Origin: an uncultured Flavobacterium sp.
Lineage (GTDB): Bacteria; Bacteroidota; Bacteroidia; Flavobacteriales; Flavobacteriaceae
Length of the DNA stretch: 64,000 bases
NCBI RefSeq assembly: GCF_963422545.1
Contig: NZ_OY730254.1
Coordinates: 1 to 64,000 of the forward strand
Reading direction: 5' to 3'
The notes under the pieces were generated by a model. It searched no databases. It saw nothing but the letters and a program-made list of their open reading frames with translations, and had not been told where the DNA came from. Positions 31,634 through 40,168 of this stretch are shown here, piece by piece. How positions within the stretch are numbered: the stretch's first letter is position 1; the number at the start of each line of letters is the position of its first letter. The position numbers and the translations under genes were made by a program.

Positions 31634-32026
31634 TTTTTTCCTAAAATTGTTAAATCAATGATTTAATTCATAGCGCAAGATAGTAATTATAGAATACTAT
31701 GAAAAAAAAATACAAAATACCAAAACAACTTCTTTCCATAAAAATAATACAACAATAAAATCTAAATCACCAAAAAGATGTCTAATACTATATTAAAAAA
31801 ACGAAAGACTAGTATAAAAAAACAGATTACAAAAATCCTAATTTATAAACTGATAGAATTAAAAAGGATTTCATCAAAAGAGGAATTAACTTCTAAAAGC
31901 TATACCTAACTAACATTCTAAAGATTAAGAAATTAAACATTTCACAAATCTTACAGAAAGTAGTCAAAATTAAAAAGCTATTCCGTAAATTTGCAAAAAT
32001 TTTACAATATACAAATATACTATATA
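31634..32026. other. Intergenic region between the glycan cassette and ahcY
   Basis: A very AT-rich 393-base gap between divergent genes. Apart from the ahcY -7 element at 31986-31993, I see no gene, riboswitch or strong palindrome. It must hold promoters for both directions. Confidence 0.6.
31986..31993 (+). promoter_or_regulatory. Promoter -7 element of ahcY
   Basis: TAAATTTG matches TAnnTTTG exactly, 33 bases before the ahcY ATG at 32027. It overlaps the in-frame upstream ATG (31991), which therefore cannot be the start. Confidence 0.6.
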
Positions 32027-33343
32027 ATGAGTACTACAACTACGCCTTTTGTGGCTTTCAAAGTAAAAGACATTTCTCTAGCGGCTTGGGGAAGAAAAGA
32101 AATTGAACTAGCTGAAGCTGAAATGCCAGGTTTAATGGCGCTTCGTGCTGAATATAAAGACGAACAACCTCTTAAAGGTGCTCGTATCGCTGGATGTTTG
32201 CACATGACGATTCAGACTGCTGTTTTGATCGAAACTTTAATCGCTCTTGGTGCTGAGGTTACTTGGTCTTCTTGTAACATTTTCTCTACTCAGGATCAGG
32301 CTGCTGCTGCTATTGCTGCTGCCGGAATTCAGGTTTATGCATGGAAAGGTCTTGATGAGCAATCATTTGACTGGTGTATTGAGCAAACTTTATTCTTTGG
32401 TGAGGACAGAAAACCATTGAACATGATTCTTGATGACGGTGGAGATTTAACAAACATGGTTATTGACCGTTTCCCGGAATTAGTTCCTGGAATCAAAGGA
32501 TTGTCTGAAGAAACTACAACTGGAGTTCACAGACTTTACGAAAGAGTAAAAGCCGGAACTTTACCAATGCCTGCAATCAACATTAACGACTCTGTTACTA
32601 AATCGAAATTTGATAACAAATACGGTTGTAAAGAATCTGCTGTAGATGCAGTTCGTCGTGCAACTGACTTAATGTTAGCTGGAAAAAGAGTTATCGTTTG
32701 TGGATACGGTGATGTTGGAAAAGGAACTGCAGCTTCTTTTAGAGGTGCTGGATCTATTGTAACTGTTACTGAAATTGACCCAATTTGTGCTTTACAAGCT
32801 GCAATGGACGGTTATGAAGTTAAAAAATTAAACACTGTAATTGCTAATGCTGATATCATCATTACAACTACAGGAAATAAAGATATCGTTCTTGGAAGTC
32901 ATTTCGAGCAAATGAAAGACAAAACTGTTGTTTGTAACATCGGACACTTTGATAACGAAATTGATATGGCTTGGTTGAACAAAAACCACGGTGCATCAAA
33001 AATCGAAATCAAACCACAAGTTGACAAATATACTATCGCTGGAAAAGATATCATCATTCTTGCTGAAGGTCGTTTAGTAAACCTTGGTTGTGCTACAGGT
33101 CACCCAAGTTTTGTAATGAGTAACTCATTTACAAACCAAACTTTAGCGCAAATCGAATTATGGAATAACAGCGCTGCTTACAACAATGACGTTTATATGT
33201 TACCAAAACATTTAGATGAAAAAGTTGCTGCTTTGCACTTAGCTAAATTAGGAGTTGAATTGGAAACTTTACGTGACGATCAAGCTGCTTATATTGGTGT
33301 TCCAGTTGAAGGTCCATTCAAACCAGAATACTACAGATACTAG
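32027..33343 (+). CDS. ahcY: Adenosylhomocysteinase
   Basis: It hydrolyses S-adenosylhomocysteine to adenosine and homocysteine. The start at 32027 (MSTTTTPFVAFKVKDIS) gives 438 residues; the ATG at 31991 would lie inside the promoter. CGYGDVGKGTAASFRGAG is the NAD-binding loop, and GCLHMTIQTAVLIETL, VCNIGHFDNEID and the C-terminal KPEYYRY are diagnostic. A single gene ending in a hairpin at 33396-33428. Confidence 0.97.
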   Translation: MSTTTTPFVAFKVKDISLAAWGRKEIELAEAEMPGLMALRAEYKDEQPLKGARIAGCLHMTIQTAVLIETLIALGAEVTWSSCNIFSTQDQAAAAIAAAGIQVYAWKGLDEQSFDWCIEQTLFFGEDRKPLNMILDDGGDLTNMVIDRFPELVPGIKGLSEETTTGVHRLYERVKAGTLPMPAININDSVTKSKFDNKYGCKESAVDAVRRATDLMLAGKRVIVCGYGDVGKGTAASFRGAGSIVTVTEIDPICALQAAMDGYEVKKLNTVIANADIIITTTGNKDIVLGSHFEQMKDKTVVCNIGHFDNEIDMAWLNKNHGASKIEIKPQVDKYTIAGKDIIILAEGRLVNLGCATGHPSFVMSNSFTNQTLAQIELWNNSAAYNNDVYMLPKHLDEKVAALHLAKLGVELETLRDDQAAYIGVPVEGPFKPEYYRY

Positions 33344-33395
33344 TAAATTTTAGATTGAAGATTTCTGATTTTAGATTTCTTCGATTACATATTTC

Positions 33396-33428
33396 AAACC
33401 CGATAGATTTTAAAAATCTGTCGGGTTT
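33396..33428. terminator. Terminator after ahcY, member of the AAACCCGAC palindrome family
   Basis: AAACCCGATAGATTTT and AAAATCTGTCGGGTTT pair across 33396-33428 with one mismatch, followed by T-rich DNA. The same palindrome in slightly different form ends other transcripts at 37115-37147, 40169-40201 and 40555-40584. Confidence 0.75.
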
Positions 33429-33468
33429 TGTTTTATAAGAAAGACTAACTTTGTAAAAACCGTGAAAT

Positions 33469-33801
33469 ATGAAAAACTTCTTCTTTTTAGGAATTGCTAT
33501 TATATTCGAAATCATTGCAACATCGGCATTAAAAAAATCCGAACAATTTACACAACTTATTCCCAGCATTGTTACGATTGTGGGGTATTTTGCCGCATTT
33601 TACTTTTTGAGTTTTGCTATTAGAACTATTCCCGTTGGGATTGCTTATGCAATTTGGTCTGGTGTTGGGATTGTGTTAATTACTATTATTGGAGCCGTTT
33701 TTTTCAAACAAATTCCAGATTTACCTGCTATTATTGGATTAACTTTGATTGTAATTGGCGTTGCAGTAATTAATCTTTTTTCTAAAACTACAGTGCATTA
33801 A
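33469..33801 (+). CDS. SMR family small multidrug transporter (EmrE/QacE type)
   Basis: A 110-residue protein with four membrane helices. AIIFEIIATSALKKSE has the membrane-embedded essential glutamate, and PVGIAYAIWSGVGIVLI is the family signature. It exports cationic compounds in exchange for protons, probably as a dimer. It is followed 11 bases later by an acetyltransferase gene. Confidence 0.93.
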   Translation: MKNFFFLGIAIIFEIIATSALKKSEQFTQLIPSIVTIVGYFAAFYFLSFAIRTIPVGIAYAIWSGVGIVLITIIGAVFFKQIPDLPAIIGLTLIVIGVAVINLFSKTTVH

Positions 33802-33812
33802 TTTCGAATCTA

Positions 33813-34280
33813 ATGGATATAAATTTCAGAAAAGCGACAATTTCAGACCTGAAAGAAATGCAGGAATTGTATATCGGAACGATTCAAGAAGTTTGCAAAA
33901 ATGATTATAATTTGGCTCAAATTGAAGTCTGGAGTTCCGGAGTTCAAAATACAGAACGTTGGCTTGATGTTATTAATACGCAGTTTGTTTTACTGGCTGT
34001 TATCGAAAATAAAATCACAGGTTTCGGAACTTTAAAAGACGCAAATTATATTGATTTCTTTTACGTTCACAAAGATTTTCAAAAACAAGGAATCGCCAAT
34101 AAAATCTTAACCAAATTAGAACTTGAAGCGAAGAATCAGCATTCAAAAATTATAAATTCTGATATCAGCATAACTGCAAAACCATTTTTTGAAAAGAAAG
34201 ATTTTATTGTTAAAGCCGAACAAAGAAACATAAGATTAGGTGTTGAGCTTATTAATTATAAAATGGAAAAGAAGTTATAG
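33813..34280 (+). CDS. GNAT family N-acetyltransferase
   Basis: A 155-residue acetyltransferase. FFYVHKDFQKQGIANKILTK is the acetyl-CoA binding Q/RxxGxG/A motif. KPFFEKKDFIV matches the final strand-helix of the fold. The substrate cannot be read from the sequence. It may be co-transcribed with the SMR transporter. Confidence 0.88.
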   Translation: MDINFRKATISDLKEMQELYIGTIQEVCKNDYNLAQIEVWSSGVQNTERWLDVINTQFVLLAVIENKITGFGTLKDANYIDFFYVHKDFQKQGIANKILTKLELEAKNQHSKIINSDISITAKPFFEKKDFIVKAEQRNIRLGVELINYKMEKKL

Positions 34281-34286
34281 CATCAA

Positions 34287-34331
34287 TTGTTTCAGGTTTC
34301 AAGTTGTTACAGAACTTGAAACCTGAAACAA
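34287..34331. repeat. 19-bp perfect hairpin
   Basis: TTGTTTCAGGTTTCAAGTT (34287-34305) and AACTTGAAACCTGAAACAA (34313-34331) pair perfectly with a 7-base loop. Related CCTGAAACTTGAAACC sequence occurs near 6115-6135 and 6657-6680, so it belongs to a dispersed intergenic type. It lies between the acetyltransferase gene and the alkylation-repair island. Confidence 0.85.
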
Positions 34332-34402
34332 ACAGCGACACTTCCGCAAGTTTCGGATTTTATACCCGCAAAAACCAATCGATATTTGCATTATAAAATT
34401 GA

Positions 34403-35254
34403 ATGAAAATGAACACACAGGAAAACATCAATTATAACCGAATTGCAGATGCGATTGATTATATCAAAACCAACTTTAAAACGCAACCTAATCTTGATGA
34501 AGTTGCCGAAAAAGTCCATTTAAGTCCGTTTCACTTTCAGCGTTTGTTTACAGAATGGGCAGGAACAAGTCCGAAGAAGTTTTTGCAATATATTAGTGTT
34601 GAACACGCCAAAAAAATTCTGAAAGAAGACAATCAGGCCACCTTATTTGACGCCGCTTTTGACACGGGACTTTCCGGAACAAGCCGACTTCATGATTTGT
34701 TTGTAAACATCGAAGGAATGACTCCCGCCGAATATAAAAATGGCGGTAAAAATTTAGAAATCAATTTCAGCTTTGCCGAGAGTCCGTTTGGGAATATCAT
34801 TGTTGCTTCTACCCAAAAAGGCGTTTGTTTTATGGCTTTCGCCGAAAGCGAAGAAATTGGATTTGAAGATTTAAAACATAAATTCCCTAATGCAACTTTC
34901 ACCCGAAAACTGGATTTAATGCAACAAAATGCTTTATTCATTTTTCAGAACGACTGGAGCAAATTATCTGAAATAAAACTGCATTTAAAAGGAACTGATT
35001 TCCAGTTGAAAGTTTGGGAAACCTTACTCAAAATTCCAATGGGACAATTGTCTACTTACGGATCAATCGCACAACAAATCGAGAAACCAAATGCTTCACG
35101 TGCTGTCGGAACTGCAATTGGCAGTAATCCTGTTGCCTTTTTAATTCCGTGTCACCGCGTTATTCAATCTACCGGAACCTTTGGTGGTTATATGTGGGGA
35201 AATACCCGAAAAACAGCCATTATTGGGTGGGAAGGTGCGCAGTTAAATCCATAA
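34403..35254 (+). CDS. AraC-type regulator fused to O6-methylguanine-DNA methyltransferase (Ada-like, lacking the N-terminal zinc domain)
   Basis: A 283-residue fusion. Residues 10-112 are an AraC helix-turn-helix domain (NLDEVAEKVHLSPFHFQRLF). Residues 120-283 are a methyltransferase with the acceptor C250 in IPCHRVIQSTG and the DNA-binding helix NASRAVGTAIGSNP. It resembles E. coli Ada without its N-terminal methyl-phosphotriester domain, and a separate protein with that domain is encoded at 36260-36505. It probably repairs O6-methylguanine and activates neighbouring repair genes. Confidence 0.92.
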   Translation: MKMNTQENINYNRIADAIDYIKTNFKTQPNLDEVAEKVHLSPFHFQRLFTEWAGTSPKKFLQYISVEHAKKILKEDNQATLFDAAFDTGLSGTSRLHDLFVNIEGMTPAEYKNGGKNLEINFSFAESPFGNIIVASTQKGVCFMAFAESEEIGFEDLKHKFPNATFTRKLDLMQQNALFIFQNDWSKLSEIKLHLKGTDFQLKVWETLLKIPMGQLSTYGSIAQQIEKPNASRAVGTAIGSNPVAFLIPCHRVIQSTGTFGGYMWGNTRKTAIIGWEGAQLNP

Positions 35255-35260
35255 TTTTTT

Positions 35261-35380
35261 CAGCCACGACCCGAGCGATAGCGAACGGACGAAGTAATTC
35301 ACGAATTATTTTTTTTTATTTTGAAAAAATCTACACTGCAGAATTAGTTTAATTCGCGAATTCCTGGCGGAAAAAAAATC
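35261..35380. repeat. Degenerate copy of the GCCACGAATTCACGAATT repeat, interrupted
   Basis: The left arm (GCCACGA...TAATTCACGAATTA) contains an extra CCGAGCGATAGCGAACGGAC stretch. The right arm reads TTTAATTCGCGAATTCCTGG. It is a weaker relative of the perfect element at 36119-36200, and the two copies flank the 2OG-oxygenase gene. Confidence 0.6.
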
Positions 35381-35397
35381 TAAATCTAAAAATTCTT

Positions 35398-36111
35398 ATG
35401 CAAAATATACAATCAAAAATTGCTTCTCTTAATTGGGACAGCATCACCGAATCTATGCACGAAAATGGATTCGCAATTATTCCAAAAGTGCTTAATAACG
35501 AACAATGCGAAGATTTAAAATTCGATTATGATAATCCAAATTTATACCGAAAAACGGTTGTAATGGAACGTTATCGGTTTGGTTTGGGCGAATACAAATA
35601 TTTTAATTATCCGTTGCCTGATTTAATTCAAAACATTCGTTCGGCCATTTATCCAAAATTGGCACCAATTGCAAATGCATGGATGAAAGTTCTAAATATC
35701 AACACTACTTTTCCTGAAACTCACGCAAAATTGTTAGAAGAATGTCACGCAAATAATCAGCTAAAAGCAACGGTTTTAATTTTAAAATATGGTAAAAGTG
35801 GTTTTAATACTTTGCATCAGGATTTATATGGCGATATATATTTCCCTATTCAAATCGTGATTTTTCTCAACGAACCTGATGAAGATTTTACCGGTGGCGA
35901 ATTTGTTTTAACGCAACAAACGCCCAGAGCGCAATCGAAGGCAATTGTGTTGAAACCTAAAAAGGGAGATATTTTAGTTTTTACAACAAATTTTAGACCT
36001 GTAAAAGGTACAAAAGGTTATTATCGTGTGAATATGAAACATGGCGTAAGCGAAATTCATTCGGGTGAACGACATACATTGGGGATTATTTTTCATGATG
36101 CACTTTCGTAA
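35398..36111 (+). CDS. 2OG-Fe(II) oxygenase (Oxygenase-NA type)
   Basis: A 237-residue dioxygenase. The iron site is H140-x-D142 (LHQDLYGDIYFP) and H215 (NMKHGVSEI), with R225 for 2-oxoglutarate. The blocks YRFGLGEYKYFNYPLP and FTGGEFVLTQQTPRAQS are typical of a family predicted to repair alkylated DNA oxidatively. It lies between the Ada-like and AlkB genes, supporting that role, which remains a prediction. Distinct in sequence from AlkB. Confidence 0.85.
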   Translation: MQNIQSKIASLNWDSITESMHENGFAIIPKVLNNEQCEDLKFDYDNPNLYRKTVVMERYRFGLGEYKYFNYPLPDLIQNIRSAIYPKLAPIANAWMKVLNINTTFPETHAKLLEECHANNQLKATVLILKYGKSGFNTLHQDLYGDIYFPIQIVIFLNEPDEDFTGGEFVLTQQTPRAQSKAIVLKPKKGDILVFTTNFRPVKGTKGYYRVNMKHGVSEIHSGERHTLGIIFHDALS

Positions 36112-36118
36112 ATAACTT

Positions 36119-36200
36119 TTTTTTCGCCACGAATTCACGAATTATTTTTAAAATCTATGCGAATAGAATTAGTTTAATTCGTGAATTCGTGGCGAAAAAA
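36119..36200. repeat. 26-bp perfect inverted repeat of the GCCACGAATTCACGAATT family
   Basis: Arms 36119-36144 and 36175-36200 are exact inverted copies, starting TTTTTTCGCCACGAATTCAC, with a 30-base spacer. It directly follows the 2OG-oxygenase stop and could end its transcript. A degenerate copy is at 35261-35380. Confidence 0.88.
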
Positions 36201-36208
36201 ACTCAAAA

Positions 36209-36236
36209 CGTTAGACGCACTGCAGTGCATCTCTAC
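36209..36236. repeat. Palindromic repeat with GCACTGCAGTGC core
   Basis: The core GCACTGCAGTGC (36217-36228) is a perfect 12-bp palindrome, flanked by TAGAC and ATCTCTA that nearly pair. A degenerate relative is at 6596-6624. Confidence 0.65.
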
Positions 36237-36259
36237 AATAAAATATCTATAAAAACAAT

Positions 36260-36505
36260 ATGATTCAACACAACAAAATTCTTGATTCAGATCTACGAAA
36301 TAAAATTAAAAATGCAGAAATTTGTTTTGGTGGAAACCGAAAACTAAAAATCTACGGAACTTTAAAATGTTCTTCGGGCAAAAGAATGAAACGTGAAAAC
36401 CGAGTTTTCTTTTTATCTGAAAATGAAGCCAAACAAAATGGTTTCAGACCATGCGGACATTGCATGAAAACCGAATATCAAAACTGGAAAAATGGACTTA
36501 TTTAA
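36260..36505 (+). CDS. Stand-alone Ada-type metal-binding domain protein
   Basis: An 81-residue protein resembling the N-terminal zinc domain of Ada. RENRVFFLSENEAKQNGFRPCGHC matches the Ada RENVSFY...GFRPCKRC region. Cysteines are C22, C37, C65 and C68. C37 corresponds to the methyl acceptor C38 of Ada, but the Ada C42 position is Lys; C22 may replace it. It overlaps alkB by 14 bases. With the AraC-methyltransferase fusion upstream, it supplies the piece missing from a full Ada. Methyl transfer is not proven. Confidence 0.8.
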   Translation: MIQHNKILDSDLRNKIKNAEICFGGNRKLKIYGTLKCSSGKRMKRENRVFFLSENEAKQNGFRPCGHCMKTEYQNWKNGLI

Positions 36506-37100
36506 TCCGCATACAGACGAAACGACCAATTTACTTCCTAAAGATGGAACTGTAAATTATTATGGAAAGTTATTCTCCAGAGAAAATGCCAATCATTATC
36601 TGGATGTGCTTTTGAATACGATTGAATGGAAAAATGATGAGGCAATTATATTCGGGAAACTAATTCTTACCAAACGAAAAGTAGCATGGTACGGCGATTC
36701 GGGTTTTGAATATACGTATTCGAATACCACAAAAAAAGCACTTCCGTGGACTAAAGAATTACTCAAATTAAAAGCTGTTATTGAAGAAAAAACAGGTGAA
36801 ACATTTAATTCTTGTTTACTCAATTTGTACCATTCCGGTGATGAAGGTATGGCGTGGCACAGCGATGCCGAAAAAGACTTAAAGAAGAATGGTGCGATTG
36901 GTTCGGTAAGTTTTGGCGCTGAAAGAAAATTTGCTTTCAAGCACAAGGAAACCAAAGAAACGGTTTCGTTAATCTTAGAACATGGTAGTTTATTGGTCAT
37001 GAAAGGCACTACACAAACACATTGGCTGCATCGTTTACCGCCAACAAAAACAACATCAAAACCTCGTGTAAATTTAACTTTTAGAACCATTATTGAATAA
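36492..37100 (+). CDS. alkB: AlkB-type alpha-ketoglutarate-dependent dioxygenase
   Basis: It removes methyl groups from 1-methyladenine and 3-methylcytosine oxidatively. Iron ligands are H123 and D125 (MAWHSDAEKDL) and H180 (THWLHRLPP), with R192 and R198 in PRVNLTFR for 2-oxoglutarate. LNLYHSGDEGMAWHSD is typical of the family. 202 residues is normal. It is coupled to the Ada-domain protein by a 14-base overlap and followed by a repeat-type terminator. Confidence 0.95.
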   Translation: MDLFNPHTDETTNLLPKDGTVNYYGKLFSRENANHYLDVLLNTIEWKNDEAIIFGKLILTKRKVAWYGDSGFEYTYSNTTKKALPWTKELLKLKAVIEEKTGETFNSCLLNLYHSGDEGMAWHSDAEKDLKKNGAIGSVSFGAERKFAFKHKETKETVSLILEHGSLLVMKGTTQTHWLHRLPPTKTTSKPRVNLTFRTIIE

Positions 37101-37114
37101 ACACACACGCAAGT

Positions 37115-37147
37115 AAACCCGACAGGTTTTTGAAACCTGTCGGGTTT
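37115..37147. terminator. Palindromic terminator after alkB, AAACCCGAC family
   Basis: AAACCCGACAGGTTT (37115-37129) and AAACCTGTCGGGTTT (37133-37147) form a perfect 15-bp stem. It sits between convergent genes and ends just before the stop codon of the next gene. Confidence 0.82.
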
Positions 37148-37148
37148 G

Positions 37149-37508
37149 TTAATTCAAAAAAACTTTAGAAAAAGGATATTTCCAATACACCAAAACGATG
37201 TTCATTAATAAAAATGGCATTTCAACAATTGCTCCTTTTAAGTTTTGATTCTGAATCTGAAGAACCATTAAAAGCAAAATAGTTGTGGCCATTATAAAAT
37301 TTCCTGCCAAGAATGTCTTTGGATGAAAAATCAAAAATCCGCTAATTAAAGTGATTATTCCAAATACCAAAATTTGGGTTTTATTGAAATTAAAATCTTC
37401 GAACATTCTTATCATTTCTGTTTCGCCACTTATAATCGCGTAACCTTGTTTTATTCCCATAAAAACGACGAATAGAAACAATCCAGCATGTATTATTTTT
37501 AGAAACAT
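37149..37508 (-). CDS. Small membrane protein, possibly DoxX-like
   Basis: The start at 37508 (MFLKIIHAGLFLFVVFMGIK) gives 119 residues. An ATG ten codons upstream would extend into the neighbouring terminator stem and is less likely. Four membrane helices are predicted, and the layout resembles DoxX-type proteins, but no decisive motif is present. It follows the SDR genes on the same strand after a weak terminator. Confidence 0.65.
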   Translation of the reverse strand: MFLKIIHAGLFLFVVFMGIKQGYAIISGETEMIRMFEDFNFNKTQILVFGIITLISGFLIFHPKTFLAGNFIMATTILLLMVLQIQNQNLKGAIVEMPFLLMNIVLVYWKYPFSKVFLN

Positions 37509-37521
37509 ATCTTTAAAATAA

Positions 37522-37559
37522 AAAAAGCAACAAAACATCTTGACATTTTACTGCTTTTT
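37522..37559 (-). terminator. Weak terminator after the SDR gene
   Basis: AAAAAGCA (37522-37529) pairs with TGCTTTTT (37552-37559) with a 22-base loop. On the minus strand it ends in a T-run after the SDR transcript. Confidence 0.5.
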
Positions 37560-37574
37560 GGTTTGTATTGATTC

Positions 37575-38327
37575 TTAGTTTGTTGCTCCACCATTTACTA
37601 ATAAATGTTGACCGTTAACGAAAGAAGATAAATCGCTGGCAAAAAATTCGGCTACATTAGCAACATCTTCAACCTCAGCCAAACGCTGCATTGGACAACT
37701 GTCTAACAATTGTTTTCTTAATTCAGGATAACTATCTGCTTCAGCAAAAATCCCGGAATGATCTACTGCAAACGGAATAATTGAATTTACTGTAATTCCT
37801 TTATGACCAATTTCTTTAGATAAAATATCTACCAAATATCTTGGAGTAATTTTACTTCCGCCATAAACGGCCATTCCTGGAACCGGGAAAGAGGTTGTAC
37901 TTGATGCGATGTAGATAATTCTACCGTTATTTTCAACATGTTTTGCGGCTTGTTGCAAAGTAAAATAAGTCCCTTTGGTATTGATCGAAAATACTTTATC
38001 AAATTGTTCTTCGGTGAACTCGGTTACGGGAACTTCTACCATTTCGATTCCGGCATTTGCCACGACAATATTTATTTTTCCGAATGCTTTTTTGGCTTCG
38101 CCAAATAAATATTCTAAATCAGTTACTTTGCTTACGTCAGCTTTTATCGCAATTGCTTTCACGCCCATCGCCAGAACATTGCTCAAAACTTCATCGGCAG
38201 AAGCTTTATCTCTTGAATAATTAATAACGATATCTGCTCCTAAAGCTGCATAACGTTCTGCGATTGCTTTTCCTAATCCTCTTGCTGATCCGGTAATAAG
38301 GGCTACTTTATTTTTTAAATTTTTCAT
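37575..38327 (-). CDS. SDR family oxidoreductase
   Basis: A 250-residue short-chain dehydrogenase. TGSARGLGKAIA is the cofactor glycine motif, NAGIE follows, and the active site is Ser in IASSTTS with Tyr and Lys in YGGSK. A basic residue pattern after the first beta strand (NYSRDKAS) suggests NADP. It lies 62 bases downstream of a second SDR and an AraC regulator. Substrate unknown. Confidence 0.9.
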   Translation of the reverse strand: MKNLKNKVALITGSARGLGKAIAERYAALGADIVINYSRDKASADEVLSNVLAMGVKAIAIKADVSKVTDLEYLFGEAKKAFGKINIVVANAGIEMVEVPVTEFTEEQFDKVFSINTKGTYFTLQQAAKHVENNGRIIYIASSTTSFPVPGMAVYGGSKITPRYLVDILSKEIGHKGITVNSIIPFAVDHSGIFAEADSYPELRKQLLDSCPMQRLAEVEDVANVAEFFASDLSSFVNGQHLLVNGGATN

Positions 38328-38389
38328 AATTCTTAATTTTAGATTTTTTTGAAATTGAGATTGTCATTGACTTTTGACATTGTAATTGT

Positions 38390-39130
38390 TTACGCCATTC
38401 CTCCGTTTACACCAATGTTTTGTGCTGTAATCCATTTGGCATTATCGCTTGCCAAAAACACTACTATTTTTGCAATATCATCCGGCTCTCCCAAACGATT
38501 AAAGGCAGAAAGTGAAGCTAAACGATCGATTACTTCCTGAGGTTTTCCGTTGGTAAATAACTCCGTATTTGTTGGTCCTGGAGAAACAGAATTTACATTG
38601 ATTCCTTTTCTTCCTATTTCTTTAGAAAACACTCTGGTTAATTGTTCTACAGCAGCTTTGGTGGCTACATAAGTTGCATAAGAAGGCAACATGATTCTAT
38701 TTACTGAAGTTGAGAAATTAATGATACTTCCGTTGTTTTCCAGACGAGTTGCGGCTTCACGCATCGTGTTGAAAGTTCCTTTTACGTTAATATCAAATTG
38801 TCTTGTAAAATCTTCATCAGTAGTGTCTTTGATTAGTTTGGTAATCATGATTCCAGCATTGTTTACCAATACATCGATTTTACCAAAATGTGCAATTGCA
38901 GCATCAAATAAGTTTTTAACCTCAGCTGTTTTGCTTACATCAGCCTGAACTGCAATTGCTTCTCCATCTTTTGCAATAATTTGGGCTACCACTTTATCAG
39001 CAGCATCTTTACCGCCTGAATAATTGATAATTACTTTGGCTCCGGCCTCTGAAATTTGGCTGGCAATTGTAGCTCCAATTCCTCTTGATGCTCCCGTAAC
39101 TAATACTACTTTTCCGTTTAAAGTTTCCAT
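38390..39130 (-). CDS. SDR family oxidoreductase
   Basis: A 246-residue short-chain dehydrogenase. TGASRGIGATIA, NNAGIM and YVATKAA (YxxxK) are the family motifs, and the C-terminus NIGVNGGMA is typical. It is a paralogue of the downstream SDR (37575-38327). The pair probably acts under the AraC regulator encoded upstream. Substrate unknown. Confidence 0.92.
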   Translation of the reverse strand: METLNGKVVLVTGASRGIGATIASQISEAGAKVIINYSGGKDAADKVVAQIIAKDGEAIAVQADVSKTAEVKNLFDAAIAHFGKIDVLVNNAGIMITKLIKDTTDEDFTRQFDINVKGTFNTMREAATRLENNGSIINFSTSVNRIMLPSYATYVATKAAVEQLTRVFSKEIGRKGINVNSVSPGPTNTELFTNGKPQEVIDRLASLSAFNRLGEPDDIAKIVVFLASDNAKWITAQNIGVNGGMA

Positions 39131-39223
39131 TTTTTCTTTGTTTTAAAATTATAGTACAAAGGTGCAATGGAGATACTTCTGAAAAAGTACGCGTTTTAAA
39201 GCAAAAGATGCAAATTTCTAAGA

Positions 39224-40150
39224 TTAGCCTTTTTTATGCTCTTTTTTGTAGTTTGCTGGTGTTGTTTGGGTATTTTTTTTGAAATAATTACTAAAATGAG
39301 CCGATTCTGTAAAACCTAAAAGAAAGGCAATTTCTTTAATACTCATTTCCGAATTCTGAAGTAATGATTTCGCTTCGGCAATTGTTTTCTCGGATAACCA
39401 GGTTATGATGGTTTTTCCGGTTTTGGTTTTAATCACATTACTCAAATAATTAGGATGCAGGCTTTGAAGTTCTGCATAATCATTTACACGAAAAATTCTT
39501 TCGGTTTTATGATTTACTAAATCACGATAATGGTTCTCTATATTTTGCTTGAAGGTCTTTACAATTTGAGAACTTCGATTTCCTTCATATATAGGATCAT
39601 AATCTGTCCAGAAATGTTCTTTTATTTTTAGAAGAATTACAATAAACAGATTTCCGATGATTCTATATTTATAAATTGAATCTTCATGATACTCTTTATG
39701 AATCTGAAGATACAACCGTTCCATTTCGGCGAAAGCCTCAACTTCCATTTTTTTGGGCTGAATGGTTTCTGTCAATAAAAAAGAGAACTCATTGAATATA
39801 TCGTGGTGTAAATTCTCTTTTAGAAAAGTTTCGTCAAAAGTGATTAAATAAACTTCTTCAATCGTATTCCATCTAAAAGTTCTGTAATTACTTGGATTGG
39901 TAAAATAGATTGAACCGGGAACTATTTCAAACGTGCTTCCATCGATTGTATATTCTCCGGAACCGTCTTTCACAAAGACAAAAGAAAAATAATTTGGACG
40001 AAAAACCGGAGATTGATATGGTAATTGAAATGGAATATCTTTCAGGTTATGAATCGTAAATCCCGAATCCTGATGAATTAAATCGACCGGAAGCCCTAAA
40101 TCATGGTATAAATCATACAATGTTTTTGATATGATTTCTTTTTCTTTCAT
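39224..40150 (-). CDS. AraC family transcriptional regulator
   Basis: A 308-residue protein. The N-terminal half is a cupin-like sensor (YTIDGSTFEIVPGSIYFTNP). The C-terminal half has two helix-turn-helix motifs (SIKEIAFLLGFTESAHFSNY). It is 93 bases upstream of two SDR genes on the same strand and likely controls them. Ligand unknown. Confidence 0.9.
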   Translation of the reverse strand: MKEKEIISKTLYDLYHDLGLPVDLIHQDSGFTIHNLKDIPFQLPYQSPVFRPNYFSFVFVKDGSGEYTIDGSTFEIVPGSIYFTNPSNYRTFRWNTIEEVYLITFDETFLKENLHHDIFNEFSFLLTETIQPKKMEVEAFAEMERLYLQIHKEYHEDSIYKYRIIGNLFIVILLKIKEHFWTDYDPIYEGNRSSQIVKTFKQNIENHYRDLVNHKTERIFRVNDYAELQSLHPNYLSNVIKTKTGKTIITWLSEKTIAEAKSLLQNSEMSIKEIAFLLGFTESAHFSNYFKKNTQTTPANYKKEHKKG

Positions 40151-40168
40151 GTGGTATTTTTAAATTTT

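Noticed and set aside
31991..32026. Upstream in-frame ATG for ahcY
   Set aside because: It lies inside the -7 element TAAATTTG (31986-31993), and the added residues are not typical of AhcY; the ATG at 32027 is better.
31634..32026. SAM or SAH riboswitch before ahcY
   Set aside because: No conserved core of these riboswitches is visible in the AT-rich gap.
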